Shown: positions 22,102 through 34,231 of the stretch, one piece after another | How positions within the stretch are numbered: position 1 is the stretch's first letter | Layout of the letters: each line of letters starts with the position of its first letter | NCBI RefSeq assembly: GCF_002099195.1 | Contig: NZ_NBYX01000005.1 | Coordinates: 62,001-126,000, forward strand | Direction of reading: 5' to 3' | DNA from: Burkholderia puraquae | GTDB lineage: Bacteria; Pseudomonadota; Gammaproteobacteria; Burkholderiales; Burkholderiaceae | DNA: 64,000 nt | Translations under genes and position numbers: made by a program | The notes under the pieces: generated by a model | What the model was told of the DNA's origin: nothing | The model's input: only the letters and a program-made list of their open reading frames with translations | Databases searched by the model: none

Positions 22102-22956
22102 ATGAAGCTGTGCGATTTCGAGGTCGGTCTCGACAAGCCTTTCTTCCTGATCGCGGGTACCTGCGTCGTCGAATCGGAGCAAATGACGATCGATACGGCG
22201 GGCCGCCTGAAGGAGATCTGCGCGAAGCTGAACGTTCCGTTCATCTACAAGTCGTCCTACGACAAGGCGAACCGCAGCTCGGGCAAGTCGTTCCGCGGCC
22301 TCGGAATGGACGAGGGCCTGCGGATCCTGTCCGAGGTGAAGCGCCAGCTCGGGCTGCCGGTGCTGACCGACGTGCATTCGATCGAAGAGATCGAGCAGGT
22401 CGCGTCGGTCGTCGACGTGCTGCAGACGCCGGCGTTCCTGTGCCGCCAGACCGATTTCATCCATGCGTGCGCGCGCTCGGGCAAGCCCGTCAACATCAAG
22501 AAGGGCCAGTTCCTCGCGCCGCACGACATGAAGAACGTGATCGACAAGGCGCGCGAAGCGGCCCGTGAAGCGGGGCTGTCGGAAGACCGCTTCATGGCGT
22601 GCGAGCGCGGTGTCTCGTTCGGCTACAACAACCTCGTGTCGGACATGCGTTCGCTCGCGATCATGCGCGAGACGAGCGCGCCGGTCGTGTTCGACGCGAC
22701 CCATTCGGTGCAGCTGCCGGGCGGGCAGGGCACGAGCTCGGGCGGCCAGCGCGAATTCGTGCCGGTGCTCGCACGTGCGGCGGTCGCGACGGGCGTCGCG
22801 GGCCTCTTCATGGAAACGCACCCGAATCCGGCGGAGGCGAAGTCGGACGGCCCGAACGCGGTGCCGCTGAACCGGATGGGTGCGCTGCTGGAGACCCTCG
22901 TCACGCTCGACCAGGCGGTGAAGCGCAATCCGTTCCTGGAAAACGATTTCAATTAA
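22102..22956 (+). CDS. kdsA: 3-deoxy-D-manno-octulosonate 8-phosphate synthase
   Basis: Condenses arabinose 5-phosphate with phosphoenolpyruvate to give KDO 8-phosphate for the lipopolysaccharide inner core. The 284-aa protein has the family signatures [24 protein letters not shown] (22251-22290) and [13 protein letters not shown]. The N-A-N-type catalytic positions look normal. It starts two bases after the pyrG stop and so is almost certainly cotranscribed. The downstream gap to eno is 106 bases. Confidence 0.97.
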   Translation: MKLCDFEVGLDKPFFLIAGTCVVESEQMTIDTAGRLKEICAKLNVPFIYKSSYDKANRSSGKSFRGLGMDEGLRILSEVKRQLGLPVLTDVHSIEEIEQVASVVDVLQTPAFLCRQTDFIHACARSGKPVNIKKGQFLAPHDMKNVIDKAREAAREAGLSEDRFMACERGVSFGYNNLVSDMRSLAIMRETSAPVVFDATHSVQLPGGQGTSSGGQREFVPVLARAAVATGVAGLFMETHPNPAEAKSDGPNAVPLNRMGALLETLVTLDQAVKRNPFLENDFN

Positions 22957-23032
22957 AGATCGAATGAACCTTGCGACGGCTTCGCGCGTCAGTAGCGAAA
23001 GCGGTTCAGGTGCGCGCGCCGTCGCAGTTTGA

Positions 23033-24346
<1,314 letters not shown>

Positions 24347-24427
24347 CGCGTTACTATCGGGTTCGTCACCTCGACGCCGCTCCGTGCATTCGCGCGAAGC
24401 GGCGCTTCTTATATCTGCGGTTCTTAC

Positions 24428-24853
24428 ATGCGGCTTGTCACTGTCGTCCTGATTGCCTTGCTGGCGCTCATTCAGTACCCCCTATGGTGGGGACACGGCG
24501 GCTGGCTGCGGGTGCATGAATTGCGTCAGCAGCTCGACGACCAGCTCCAGAAGAATGCGGACGAGAAGCTGCGCAACGAGCGTACCGCAGGCGAAGTGCA
24601 GGATCTGCAGAGCGGCACGGCGGCCATCGAGGAACGCGCGCGCTACGAGATGGGCATGGTGAAGGACGGTGAGGTATTCGTGCAGTTCGTGTCGCCGAAT
24701 GCGCCGCCCATGCCGCTGAATAACACGCCGTCGAATACGTCGACGCGTGGCGCCGTATCTGCCGCACCGGTGCGTGTCGTGCCGAATCCGCAGTCGATCG
24801 CGAAGCCGTCGCGGCATCATGGCGGCGACAAGGGCAAAGCCGCGCATCACTGA
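24428..24853 (+). CDS. ftsB: Cell division protein FtsB
   Basis: Small bitopic divisome protein that links FtsL and FtsQ. The 141-aa protein has one N-terminal membrane helix (about 3-20, [19 protein letters not shown]), a coiled coil at about 25-70 ([18 protein letters not shown]...) and the conserved [19 protein letters not shown]. The C-terminal 50 residues are Pro/Ser-rich and longer than in E. coli FtsB (103 aa). It follows eno by 81 bases, as in most proteobacteria. A terminator follows. Confidence 0.93.
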   Translation: MRLVTVVLIALLALIQYPLWWGHGGWLRVHELRQQLDDQLQKNADEKLRNERTAGEVQDLQSGTAAIEERARYEMGMVKDGEVFVQFVSPNAPPMPLNNTPSNTSTRGAVSAAPVRVVPNPQSIAKPSRHHGGDKGKAAHH

Positions 24854-24875
24854 GTACGACTGCTCGAACCCATTG

Positions 24876-24904
24876 AAAAAGCGCGGGAAATGCCGCGCTT
24901 TTTT
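24876..24904 (+). terminator. Rho-independent terminator after ftsB
   Basis: An 11-bp perfect stem (AAAAAGCGCGG, loop GAAATG, CCGCGCTTTTT) is followed by T-rich DNA. It lies 22 bases after the ftsB stop, and its A/T flanks would also serve the convergent minus-strand lipoprotein gene. Confidence 0.9.
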
Positions 24905-24942
24905 ATTTCCTGCCGGTAGTCAATCGGCTGAGCGACGCACGC

Positions 24943-25305
24943 TCACCACCACCATCCCGGGTAGCCGTAACTGATACCCGTGCCCCAGCGATTGCCCCAT
25001 CCGCCGTAATACCCGCCGTAGACGGTCACGGGCGGCGGCGAGTAATAGGCCCACGCGCGCGCGGCGGCCTCGGCGGCCATCGCGTTGTTCTGTTCGCGCA
25101 GCACCTGCTGGTCGATCTCGTTGTAGCGCTTGCGTTCGGCGTTCGACAACACGTGCGGCTGGCCGCCCGATGCGCCGGGTTCGGGCAGGCGGCTCAGGAT
25201 CGTGGAAGTCGGCGGCGGCATCGCGCAGCCGGCAAGCGCGAGCGTGCCGGCGGCAACGCTCGTCAGGACGATGATGCGAAACGGTCGATGAAGCGGGCGA
25301 TTCAT
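24943..25305 (-). CDS. Small lipoprotein with Gly/Tyr/Trp-rich C-terminus
   Basis: The 120-aa product has a basic N-terminus, a hydrophobic signal and a lipobox ending LALAGC (C27), so it should be a lipid-anchored envelope protein. The middle is a charged helix (NAERKRYNEIDQQVLREQNN). The last 30 residues are rich in Gly, Tyr, Pro and Trp (GGYYGGWGNRW...GWWW). GGAG precedes the ATG at 25305 on the minus strand. I do not recognise a functional family. Confidence 0.8.
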   Translation of the reverse strand: MNRPLHRPFRIIVLTSVAAGTLALAGCAMPPPTSTILSRLPEPGASGGQPHVLSNAERKRYNEIDQQVLREQNNAMAAEAAARAWAYYSPPPVTVYGGYYGGWGNRWGTGISYGYPGWWW

Positions 25306-25439
25306 GTGTTTCTCCTGCAGCGCGCCGGCGACGGGAAGCGGCTTGCGCCGAAGTGCGAGACTTCGGCGCGGGAGCCGTGCGTGCGACGCTCGTGCGTCAT
25401 TATGCGCCCGTGCCCGGATGGCGGGCATCGGGCCGCCCC

Positions 25440-26390
25440 TCAGTGACGCTGGCCGGTCGCGGGCGCGATGCCGGTCTCGACGCCGGGTGCGGCGAACAGC
25501 TGCGCGACATCGACCGGATCGAATTCATAGCGCTGATTGCAGAACTCGCAATGGATCTCGACATGGCCACGCTCGACGATCACGCTGTCGACTTCTTCGC
25601 GGCCGAGCATGCGCAGCATCGCACCGACCTTCTCGCGAGAGCACGAGCACTGGAAGCGCGTGCCGGCCGGTTCGAAGTGCTGCACGTTTTCCTGCCAGAA
25701 CAGCCGCCGGAACACGACTTCCGGTTCGACCTCGAGCAGTTCCTGTGCGGACAGCGTGCCGCCGAGCGTGCAGACGCGCTCCCACGTATCGGTATCGGTT
25801 TCGGCGTTGCGCGGCACGATGCCGCCGTCGCCCGGCAGCTTCTGCAGCAGCATGCCGACCGCGCGGTCGCGATCGGCCGCGAGCCACATCCGCGTGTCGA
25901 GCTGCTCCGAGTGATGCATGTAATGCTCGAGCACCTGCGATACGGATTCGAGCGGGCCGTCGACGCCGTTCAGCGGCACGATGCCCTGGTACGGCTGCTG
26001 GCCCGGCAGCTTGTCGGCCGGGTCGAGCGTGATCACGCATCGGCCGTGACCGCTCGCATTGACGAGCGATGCGAAGCTCGTATCGTCGCCGATCGACTGC
26101 GCCGCGTCGCCGGCGAACTTCGCGGTGGCCCGCATCGACAGATCCGAACTGCACTGGACGACCAGCATCTGGACCGGCCCGTCGCCGAAGATCTGCATGA
26201 TCAGGGTGCCGTTGAATTTCAGGTTCGCGGACAGCAGCGCGCACGCGGCCATCATCTCGCCGAGCACCGTGCGCACGGGGGCGGGGTAGTCGCGGCGGGA
26301 GAGCACTTCCTGCCACGTATTGCGCAGCGAAACGATCTCGCCGCGCACGGGTGCCGCATTGAACATGAATTTCTGTAACTGGTCGCTCAC
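25440..26390 (-). CDS. hslO: Redox-regulated chaperone Hsp33
   Basis: Holdase chaperone switched on by oxidation of a zinc-bound cysteine centre. The 316-aa protein starts at GTG 26390 (VSDQLQKFMF), preceded by AAGGAAGAA; an upstream in-frame ATG at 26453 would overlap the neighbouring gene and lacks family similarity. The four zinc cysteines are in the C-terminal third, as C-x-C (FQCSCSREK) and C-x2-C (HCEFCNQRYEFD). It is 25 bases downstream of the carbonic-anhydrase-like gene on the same strand. Confidence 0.95.
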   Translation of the reverse strand: MSDQLQKFMFNAAPVRGEIVSLRNTWQEVLSRRDYPAPVRTVLGEMMAACALLSANLKFNGTLIMQIFGDGPVQMLVVQCSSDLSMRATAKFAGDAAQSIGDDTSFASLVNASGHGRCVITLDPADKLPGQQPYQGIVPLNGVDGPLESVSQVLEHYMHHSEQLDTRMWLAADRDRAVGMLLQKLPGDGGIVPRNAETDTDTWERVCTLGGTLSAQELLEVEPEVVFRRLFWQENVQHFEPAGTRFQCSCSREKVGAMLRMLGREEVDSVIVERGHVEIHCEFCNQRYEFDPVDVAQLFAAPGVETGIAPATGQRH

Positions 26391-26415
26391 TCTTCTTCCT
26401 TGAAATCCGTGCGAA

Positions 26416-26940
26416 TCACCCGATCCGCACGAGTTGCTCCTTGAAATGCGCACGCCGCTCGACGTACGTCTTCGCGTTCATGCGCAGCCGCGCAATGTCT
26501 TCCGCCGACAGCTCGCGCACGACTTTCGCCGGTGCGCCGAGAATCAGCGAGTTGTCCGGGAACGTCTTGCCTTCCGTCACGACCGCGCCGGCACCAACCA
26601 GACAGTTGCGGCCGATCACCGCTCCATTCAAGACCACCGCCTGGATGCCGATCAGCGAACCTTCGCCGATCGTGCAGCCGTGCAGCATGGCCTGGTGCCC
26701 GATCGTCACGTTTTCGGCAATCGTCAGCGGAAAGCCGGGGTCGGTATGCAGGACCGCGCCTTCCTGGACGTTGCTGCCTGCGCCGACGGTAATCGTCTCG
26801 TTGTCGCCGCGAATCGTCGCGCCGAACCAGACGCTCGCGTTCTCCTCGAGCACGACCTTGCCGATGATGGCCGCCGTATCGGCGACGAATACGCTTTCGT
26901 GGATCGTCGGGGCCGTATCGCCCAGCTTGTAGATCGTCAC
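26416..26940 (-). CDS. Gamma-carbonic anhydrase family protein (YrdA/PaaY-like)
   Basis: Left-handed beta-helix protein of 174 aa built of hexapeptide repeats, with the family elements SVWFGATIRGDNETITVG, VQEGAVLHTD and GHQAMLHGC, including histidines suited to metal binding (H in VLHTD, GHQAMLHG). It is a homologue of gamma-class carbonic anhydrases, but many YrdA-type members have no proven activity. It precedes hslO on the minus strand and diverges from the DUF455 gene. Confidence 0.9.
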   Translation of the reverse strand: MTIYKLGDTAPTIHESVFVADTAAIIGKVVLEENASVWFGATIRGDNETITVGAGSNVQEGAVLHTDPGFPLTIAENVTIGHQAMLHGCTIGEGSLIGIQAVVLNGAVIGRNCLVGAGAVVTEGKTFPDNSLILGAPAKVVRELSAEDIARLRMNAKTYVERRAHFKEQLVRIG

Positions 26941-27089
26941 GGAGTCTCCTTGTCTCTTCGGTGATGGGCGCCGGTAGAATGGCGCGTCCGGTTTGCCCGG
27001 CGCAGTTGCATTGCGCCGCGGAACAATCGGCTATTGTAAACCGTCGCGTGCGTGCGCTCCCGCAATGCGCACGCAGGGTGTCCCCGTTT

Positions 27090-27947
27090 ATGAGCATGGA
27101 GTTTTCTTCTTTCGGCAATGCGCCTGCCTGTGTGCGCCGCGTCGCGCTTGCCGCGCTGCGTGACGCCGAACCCGCGGCCAAGGCCGCACAGGTGCGCTCG
27201 CTCTACGATGCGATGCTGACCGGGCAGGCAACGATCGCCCCGTCGCTCGAATTGCCCGAACCGGCCGATCTGCCCGGGCGCCCGGCGCGGCCGCCGCTCG
27301 TCGAGCCGCGCCAGCTCGAGCGGCGCAGCATGCGTTCGCCCGAGGGGCGCGCCGTGCTGCTGCACGCGCTTGCCCATATCGAGTTCAATGCGATCAACCT
27401 GGCGCTCGACGCGGTCTGGCGTTTCGCGGGCCTGCCGGACGCGTTCTACGCGGACTGGCTGAAGGTGGCGGCCGAGGAGGCCTATCATTTCACGCTGCTG
27501 TCCGGCCGCCTGGCGGCGTTCGGGCATGCGTACGGCGATTTTCCCGCGCACAACGGTCTATGGGAGATGTGCGAGCGGACCAAGGGCGATGTGCTTGCGC
27601 GCATGGCGCTGGTGCCGCGCACGCTCGAGGCCCGCGGGCTCGACGCATCGCCGCCGATCCGCGCGCGGCTCGTGCAGGCGGGCGACGATGCGTCGGCCGC
27701 GATCCTCGACGTGATCCTGCGCGATGAAATCGGCCATGTCGCGATCGGCAACCGCTGGTTCCGGCATCTGTGCGACGAAGCCGATCGCGATCCCGTGCCG
27801 ACCTACCGGCAACTCGCCGAGCAATACCATGCGCCGCGGCTGCGCGGCCCGTTCAATTTCGATGCGCGCCGCGATGCAGGATTCGAGCAGGCCGAACTCG
27901 ATGAACTGGCCGCGCAGGACGGGGCGGACGGCAACGCGCCACGCTAG
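27090..27947 (+). CDS. DUF455 ferritin-like domain protein
   Basis: The 285-aa protein belongs to the DUF455 family, which has a ferritin-like four-helix fold. Putative metal ligands are in LLHALAHIEFNAINLALD (E-x2-H type), EEAYHFTLL and RDEIGHVAIGNRWF. Family members occur near tRNA-modification or radical enzymes, but their role is not established. The start is ATG 27090; a second ATG at 27096 is also possible. It is divergent from the carbonic-anhydrase-like gene. Confidence 0.85.
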   Translation: MSMEFSSFGNAPACVRRVALAALRDAEPAAKAAQVRSLYDAMLTGQATIAPSLELPEPADLPGRPARPPLVEPRQLERRSMRSPEGRAVLLHALAHIEFNAINLALDAVWRFAGLPDAFYADWLKVAAEEAYHFTLLSGRLAAFGHAYGDFPAHNGLWEMCERTKGDVLARMALVPRTLEARGLDASPPIRARLVQAGDDASAAILDVILRDEIGHVAIGNRWFRHLCDEADRDPVPTYRQLAEQYHAPRLRGPFNFDARRDAGFEQAELDELAAQDGADGNAPR

Positions 27948-28086
27948 CCGGCTCGCATTCGGCTGCGTCTCGACTGCCGCCGCCGTCCCGAGGGCGCGGC
28001 AGATGGCGCTTCCCGGCGGCCTTTGCTCGCGGGCGCCGCTAGAGCGGTGCCTCGATTGCCGGACACCGGAAAGAAGGCGTCGCCGC

Positions 28087-28092
28087 TATAAT
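28087..28092 (+). promoter_or_regulatory. -10-like TATAAT before the 28124 hydrolase gene
   Basis: A TATAAT lies 31 bases before the ATG in the gap after the DUF455 gene. No clear -35 is present at normal spacing. Confidence 0.4.
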
Positions 28093-28123
28093 CGAACGAC
28101 CATTCTTTTTTCTGGCGGCTGCA

Positions 28124-29014
28124 ATGAGTGCCTCGAGTTCTGTTTCCGATTTCGTCACGGTGCGCGGCGTCCAGCTGCATGTCCGGCGCTGGGGCCGGCC
28201 CGATGCGCCGACGCTGTTCATGCTGCACGGCTGGATGGACGTCGCGGCGTCGTTCCAGTTCGTCGTCGATGCGCTCGCGGGCGACTGGCAGGTGATCGCG
28301 CCCGATGCGCGCGGTTTCGGGCTGTCCGACTGGCCGGTCGCCCGGCAGGGCGGCGGCCACTACTGGTTCCACGAATACCTGGGTGACCTCGATGCGCTCG
28401 TCGACCACTATGCGCCGACCGGCGAAGTCAACCTGGTCGGGCACAGCATGGGCGCGAACGTCGTGTGCCTGTATGCCGGCGCGCGGCCGGAGCGGGTGCG
28501 GCGCGTGGTCGATCTCGAGGGTTTCGGGCTCGCGCCCGCGCGGGCCGAGCAGGCGCCGCACCGGCTGCGCGGCTGGCTGGACGAGTTGCGTGAACCGCCA
28601 GCGCTGCGCCCTTATGCGTCGCTTGACGACGTGGCGGCGCGCCTGATCAAGACCAATCCGCGGCTCGACCCGCGCCGCGCCGCATTCCTCGCCGCGCACT
28701 GGTCGAAGCGCGGCGACGACGGCCTGTACCACCTGCTGGCCGACCCCGCGCACAAGATGCCGGGCCCGCAGCTGTACCGGCTCGACGAAGTGATGGCCAC
28801 CTGGGCGCAGGTGCGCGCGAAGGTGCTGCATGTCGAGGCCGTCAATTCGCCGACGCTGGCACACATCGCCGGCGACATCCCGCTGCCGGAATTCAAGGCG
28901 CGTTTCAACGCGTTCCCCGACTGGCGCGAGAAGCTCGTCGAGGATGCCGGCCACATGGTGCATCACGACCAGCCCGAGCAGATCGCGGCGCTGATCGAGG
29001 CGTTCTGCGCGTAA
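28124..29014 (+). CDS. Alpha/beta hydrolase
   Basis: The 296-aa enzyme has the HGWMD oxyanion loop (about 35-39), an acidic position in DARGFGLSDWP, the nucleophile elbow GHSMGANVV (about 106-114) and the catalytic histidine in EDAGHMVHHDQPEQ near the C-terminus. This is the standard haloperoxidase/epoxide-hydrolase-like layout. The substrate is unknown. It lies at the head of a plus-strand run with the PHP, YciO-like, M50 and trpS genes. Confidence 0.88.
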   Translation: MSASSSVSDFVTVRGVQLHVRRWGRPDAPTLFMLHGWMDVAASFQFVVDALAGDWQVIAPDARGFGLSDWPVARQGGGHYWFHEYLGDLDALVDHYAPTGEVNLVGHSMGANVVCLYAGARPERVRRVVDLEGFGLAPARAEQAPHRLRGWLDELREPPALRPYASLDDVAARLIKTNPRLDPRRAAFLAAHWSKRGDDGLYHLLADPAHKMPGPQLYRLDEVMATWAQVRAKVLHVEAVNSPTLAHIAGDIPLPEFKARFNAFPDWREKLVEDAGHMVHHDQPEQIAALIEAFCA

Positions 29015-29086
29015 GCGCGCAGCGGCGGTGGCGGGGCAGGCGGGCGGCGCATTGCCGCGTTGCAGTAGAATGAAGCCTTACCTGCC

Positions 29087-29926
29087 ATGCCGACAATGAA
29101 CGCTGATCTCCACTGCCATTCGAATGTTTCCGACGGGTTGCTGTCGCCTGCCGACGTCGCGCGCCGCGCCCATGCCGGTGGCGTGACCCTGTGGGCGTTG
29201 ACCGACCACGACGAGATCGGCGGCCAGGCGGCGGCGCGCAGCGAAGCGGAAGCGCTCGGCATGCGCTACCTGAGCGGCGTCGAGATTTCGGTCACGTGGG
29301 CCTCGCGCACCGTGCACATCGTCGGCCTGAATGTCGACCCCGCGAATCCGGTGCTGGCCGACGGCCTGTACCGCACCCGTCACGGCCGCGCGGCGCGCGC
29401 GGTGGCAATCGGCGAGCAGCTCGCCACGCTCGGCATTCCCGGCGCGTACGAAGGCGCGCTGAAGTACGTATCGAATCCCGATCTGATCTCGCGCACGCAC
29501 TTCGCCCGCTTTCTCGTCGAGAACGGCCACGCTGCCTCGACGTCCGACGTGTTCGATCGCATGCTCGGCGACGGCAAGCCCGGATTCGTCCCGCATCGCT
29601 GGGCAACATTGCCCGACGCCGTCGCGTGGATTCGGGCGGCCGGCGGCGAAGCCGTGGTCGCGCATCCGGGCCGTTACCGCTATACGCCCGTCGAATTCGA
29701 TGCGTTCTTCGGCGAGTTCATCGATCTGGGCGGCCGCGCGATCGAAGTCGTCACGGGCAGCCACACGCCCGACCAGTACCGCGAATACGCGGACGTCGCA
29801 CGCCGCTTCGGCTTCGAAGCGTCGCGCGGCTCGGATTTCCATGCGCCAGGCGAGGGCCGCGTCGAGCTCGGCAGCCTGCCGCCATTGCCGCCCGACCTGA
29901 CGCCAGTCTGGGAACGCTGGCTCTGA
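29087..29926 (+). CDS. PHP-domain phosphoesterase (RNase AM/YciV-like)
   Basis: The 279-aa protein has the PHP metal motifs DLHCHSNVSDG (about 6-16), LTDHDEIGG, the glutamate in SGVEIS and GSDFHAPGEGR. E. coli YciV (Rnm) is a 5'-3' exoribonuclease/3',5'-nucleotide phosphatase that matures rRNA 5' ends, and this protein is of that family. In E. coli rnm sits next to yciO, and here a yciO homologue also follows. An alternative start is 29096 (MNADLHCH). Confidence 0.88.
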   Translation: MPTMNADLHCHSNVSDGLLSPADVARRAHAGGVTLWALTDHDEIGGQAAARSEAEALGMRYLSGVEISVTWASRTVHIVGLNVDPANPVLADGLYRTRHGRAARAVAIGEQLATLGIPGAYEGALKYVSNPDLISRTHFARFLVENGHAASTSDVFDRMLGDGKPGFVPHRWATLPDAVAWIRAAGGEAVVAHPGRYRYTPVEFDAFFGEFIDLGGRAIEVVTGSHTPDQYREYADVARRFGFEASRGSDFHAPGEGRVELGSLPPLPPDLTPVWERWL

Positions 29927-29998
29927 CACCGACGGCGGCCTGCCGTCCGTGTTGCTGCCGGCGTGCGCATCCGACTTCTCCCCCTTTACGTACCCCCC

Positions 29999-30631
29999 AT
30001 GTCCCAGTTCTTCAGGATTCACCCGGATAATCCGCAGCCGCGCCTGATCAAGCAGGCCGCGGAGATCGTCAGCAAGGGCGGCGTGATCGCGATGCCGACC
30101 GATTCGAGCTATGCGCTCGCGTGCCATCTCGACGACAAGGACGCGGTCGAGCGCGTGCGCCGGATTCGCGGCCTCGACGAGAAGCAGCACCTGTCGCTGC
30201 TCGTGCGCGACCTGTCGGAGCTCGCCAACTTCGCGATGGTCGACAACCGCCAGTACCGGCAGATCAAGTCGGTGACGCCCGGCCCGTACGTCTTCATCCT
30301 GCAGGCGACAAAGGAGGTGCCGCGCCGGCTGTCGCACCCGTCGCGCAAGACGATCGGGCTGCGCGTGCCCGATCATGCGATTACGCTCGCGTTGCTGGAG
30401 TCGCTCGGCCAGCCGCTGCTCGGCACGACGCTGATCCTGGCGCCGGACGACGAGCCGCTCAACGATCCCGAAGACATTCGTGCCCGGCTCGAGAAACAGG
30501 TCGACCTCGTGATCGACGGCGGCGCGTGCCCGCGCGAGCCGTCGACGGTGATCGACCTGACCGGCGACGAGCCCGAGCTCGTGCGCGCGGGGCGCGGCGC
30601 GCTCGAACCGTTCGGACTCTCGGCGGCGTAA
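29999..30631 (+). CDS. Sua5/YciO/YrdC-family protein (YciO-like)
   Basis: The 210-aa protein has the YrdC-like RNA/nucleotide-binding fold: lysine/threonine region KGGVIAMPTDSSYALACH, KQHLSLLVRD and TPGPYVFILQATKEVPRRL. It matches YciO rather than TsaC, because it lacks a Sua5 C-terminal domain and follows an rnm-like gene. The ATG at 29999 gives the family start MSQFFRIHP. YciO is related to the t6A threonylcarbamoyl-AMP synthase, but its own activity is uncertain. Confidence 0.87.
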   Translation: MSQFFRIHPDNPQPRLIKQAAEIVSKGGVIAMPTDSSYALACHLDDKDAVERVRRIRGLDEKQHLSLLVRDLSELANFAMVDNRQYRQIKSVTPGPYVFILQATKEVPRRLSHPSRKTIGLRVPDHAITLALLESLGQPLLGTTLILAPDDEPLNDPEDIRARLEKQVDLVIDGGACPREPSTVIDLTGDEPELVRAGRGALEPFGLSAA

Positions 30632-30679
30632 GCGCGCCGTTCATTTTTTGCGCGAGTGCGCTTGTTACAATAACGCGAT

Positions 30680-31342
30680 ATGGATGCTTCCCTGATACAG
30701 ACCATCGCCGTCTACGCGCTGCCCGTGATCTTCGCGATCACGTTGCACGAGGCCGCGCACGGCTACGCCGCCCGCCTGCTCGGCGACAACACCGCCTACA
30801 TGATGGGGCGCGTGTCGTTCAACCCGATGCGTCACATCGATCCGCTCGGCACGATCGCGATCCCGCTCGCGATGTATTTCCTGACCGGCGGCGCGTTCCT
30901 GTTCGGTTATGCGAAGCCGGTGCCGGTTTCGTTCGGCAACCTGCGCGATCCGCGCTGGGGCAGCCTGTGGGTATCGCTCGCGGGCCCGGCCTGCAACTTC
31001 GTGCAGGCGCTGATCTGGGGCGTGCTGACCCTCGTGCTGCCCGCCGTCGGCATCGACGAGCCGTTCTTCACGCGGATGGCGTTTGCCGGCGTCAGCGCGA
31101 ACCTCGTGCTCGGCGTGCTGAACCTGTTTCCGCTGCCGCCGCTCGACGGCGGCCGCATCCTGGCGGCGCTGCTGCCGACGAAGCAATCGATCGCGCTGTC
31201 GCGCATCGAGCCGTACGGTTTCATCATCGTCCTCGTGCTGGTCGCGACGGGCGTGCTGACGAACTTCTGGCTGCGTCCGCTCGTCAACGTCGGCTACGCC
31301 GTCCTGAGCGCCGTCCTGTCCCCATTCGCCTCGCTTCTCTAA
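30680..31342 (+). CDS. Site-2-protease-family membrane metalloprotease (M50)
   Basis: A polytopic inner-membrane protein of 220 aa with zinc motif HEAAH (about 23-27) in the first helix and the second metal element FPLPPLDGGRI (about 151-161). Several hydrophobic helices span most of the rest. It belongs to the compact M50/S2P group found in many bacteria whose substrates are unknown. A TACAAT -10-like element (30666-30671) precedes it. It ends eight bases before trpS. Confidence 0.9.
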   Translation: MDASLIQTIAVYALPVIFAITLHEAAHGYAARLLGDNTAYMMGRVSFNPMRHIDPLGTIAIPLAMYFLTGGAFLFGYAKPVPVSFGNLRDPRWGSLWVSLAGPACNFVQALIWGVLTLVLPAVGIDEPFFTRMAFAGVSANLVLGVLNLFPLPPLDGGRILAALLPTKQSIALSRIEPYGFIIVLVLVATGVLTNFWLRPLVNVGYAVLSAVLSPFASLL

Positions 31343-31350
31343 CGACAATC

Positions 31351-32553
<1,203 letters not shown>

Positions 32554-32561
32554 TCGACCAC

Positions 32562-33164
32562 ATGAGCGCATCTGTCATCGCCGCCGCGGGCGGCCACGTC
32601 GCCCAGGCCGAGCCGTCGCGCTGGGTCGCGCAATGGTCGCGGCTCGTGCTGGCTGGCGGCGCGGTGCTGGATGTCGCCGCGGGCGGCGGCCGCCATGCGC
32701 GCTGGTTCGCGTCGCACGGGCATCCGGTCGTCGCACTCGACCGTGACCCGGCCGCACTGGCCGCGTTGCGGGCGATGCCGGGCGTCGACGCGCGCGACGC
32801 CGATCTCGAAGGCGCACCGTGGCCGTTGCCGGCCGGCCAGCAGTTTTCGGCGGTGATCGTCACGAATTACCTGCATCGTCCGCTCTGGCCCCATCTGCTC
32901 GATGCGGTGGCGCCGGGCGGCGTGCTCATCTACGAAACCTTCGCGCAAGGAAACGAAACGGTCGGGAAACCGTCCAACCCAGCGTTCCTGCTCGCTCCGG
33001 GCGAGCTGCTGGACGCCGTACACGGCCGCCTGCGGGTGGTCGCGTACGAGGACGGGTTCGTCGCCGCGCCGCGCGAGGCGTTCGTCCAGCGTCTCTGCGC
33101 AGTGCGCGAGGGCGCGACCCCGAAGGCGGGGGCGGGAATTCCACGTTACGAACTGCCCGGCTAA
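32562..33164 (+). CDS. Class I SAM-dependent methyltransferase
   Basis: The 200-aa protein has a Rossmann methyltransferase core: motif I VLDVAAGGGRHARWF (about 35-49), an acidic residue binding SAM ribose in VVALDRDP, and motif IV VIVTNYLHRPLWP. It resembles TehB-like small methyltransferases. The target is unknown. The start at 32562 lies eight bases after the trpS stop, so it is probably cotranscribed. Confidence 0.86.
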   Translation: MSASVIAAAGGHVAQAEPSRWVAQWSRLVLAGGAVLDVAAGGGRHARWFASHGHPVVALDRDPAALAALRAMPGVDARDADLEGAPWPLPAGQQFSAVIVTNYLHRPLWPHLLDAVAPGGVLIYETFAQGNETVGKPSNPAFLLAPGELLDAVHGRLRVVAYEDGFVAAPREAFVQRLCAVREGATPKAGAGIPRYELPG

Positions 33165-33175
33165 TCCGCTACAAT
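33146..33175 (+). promoter_or_regulatory. Probable dapA promoter
   Basis: TTACGA (33146-33151) and TACAAT (33170-33175) are separated by 18 bases and lie 38 bases before the dapA ATG, overlapping the end of the methyltransferase gene. A CATAAT at 33193-33198 is an alternative -10. Confidence 0.5.
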
Positions 33176-33212
33176 CTCAACGTTTACCGGTACATAATCT
33201 CAATCGCGTTTC

Positions 33213-34118
<906 letters not shown>

Positions 34119-34231
34119 TGCCGAGGCGGCCGCGTCCTGCGGCCGCCGGCTCGAACCCTGATCAACCCCCGCACCGGCCGGCTCCGTCCGGCGCCGCTCC
34201 TGACGAGCGTTCTAGCAAGACGAAGGATTTC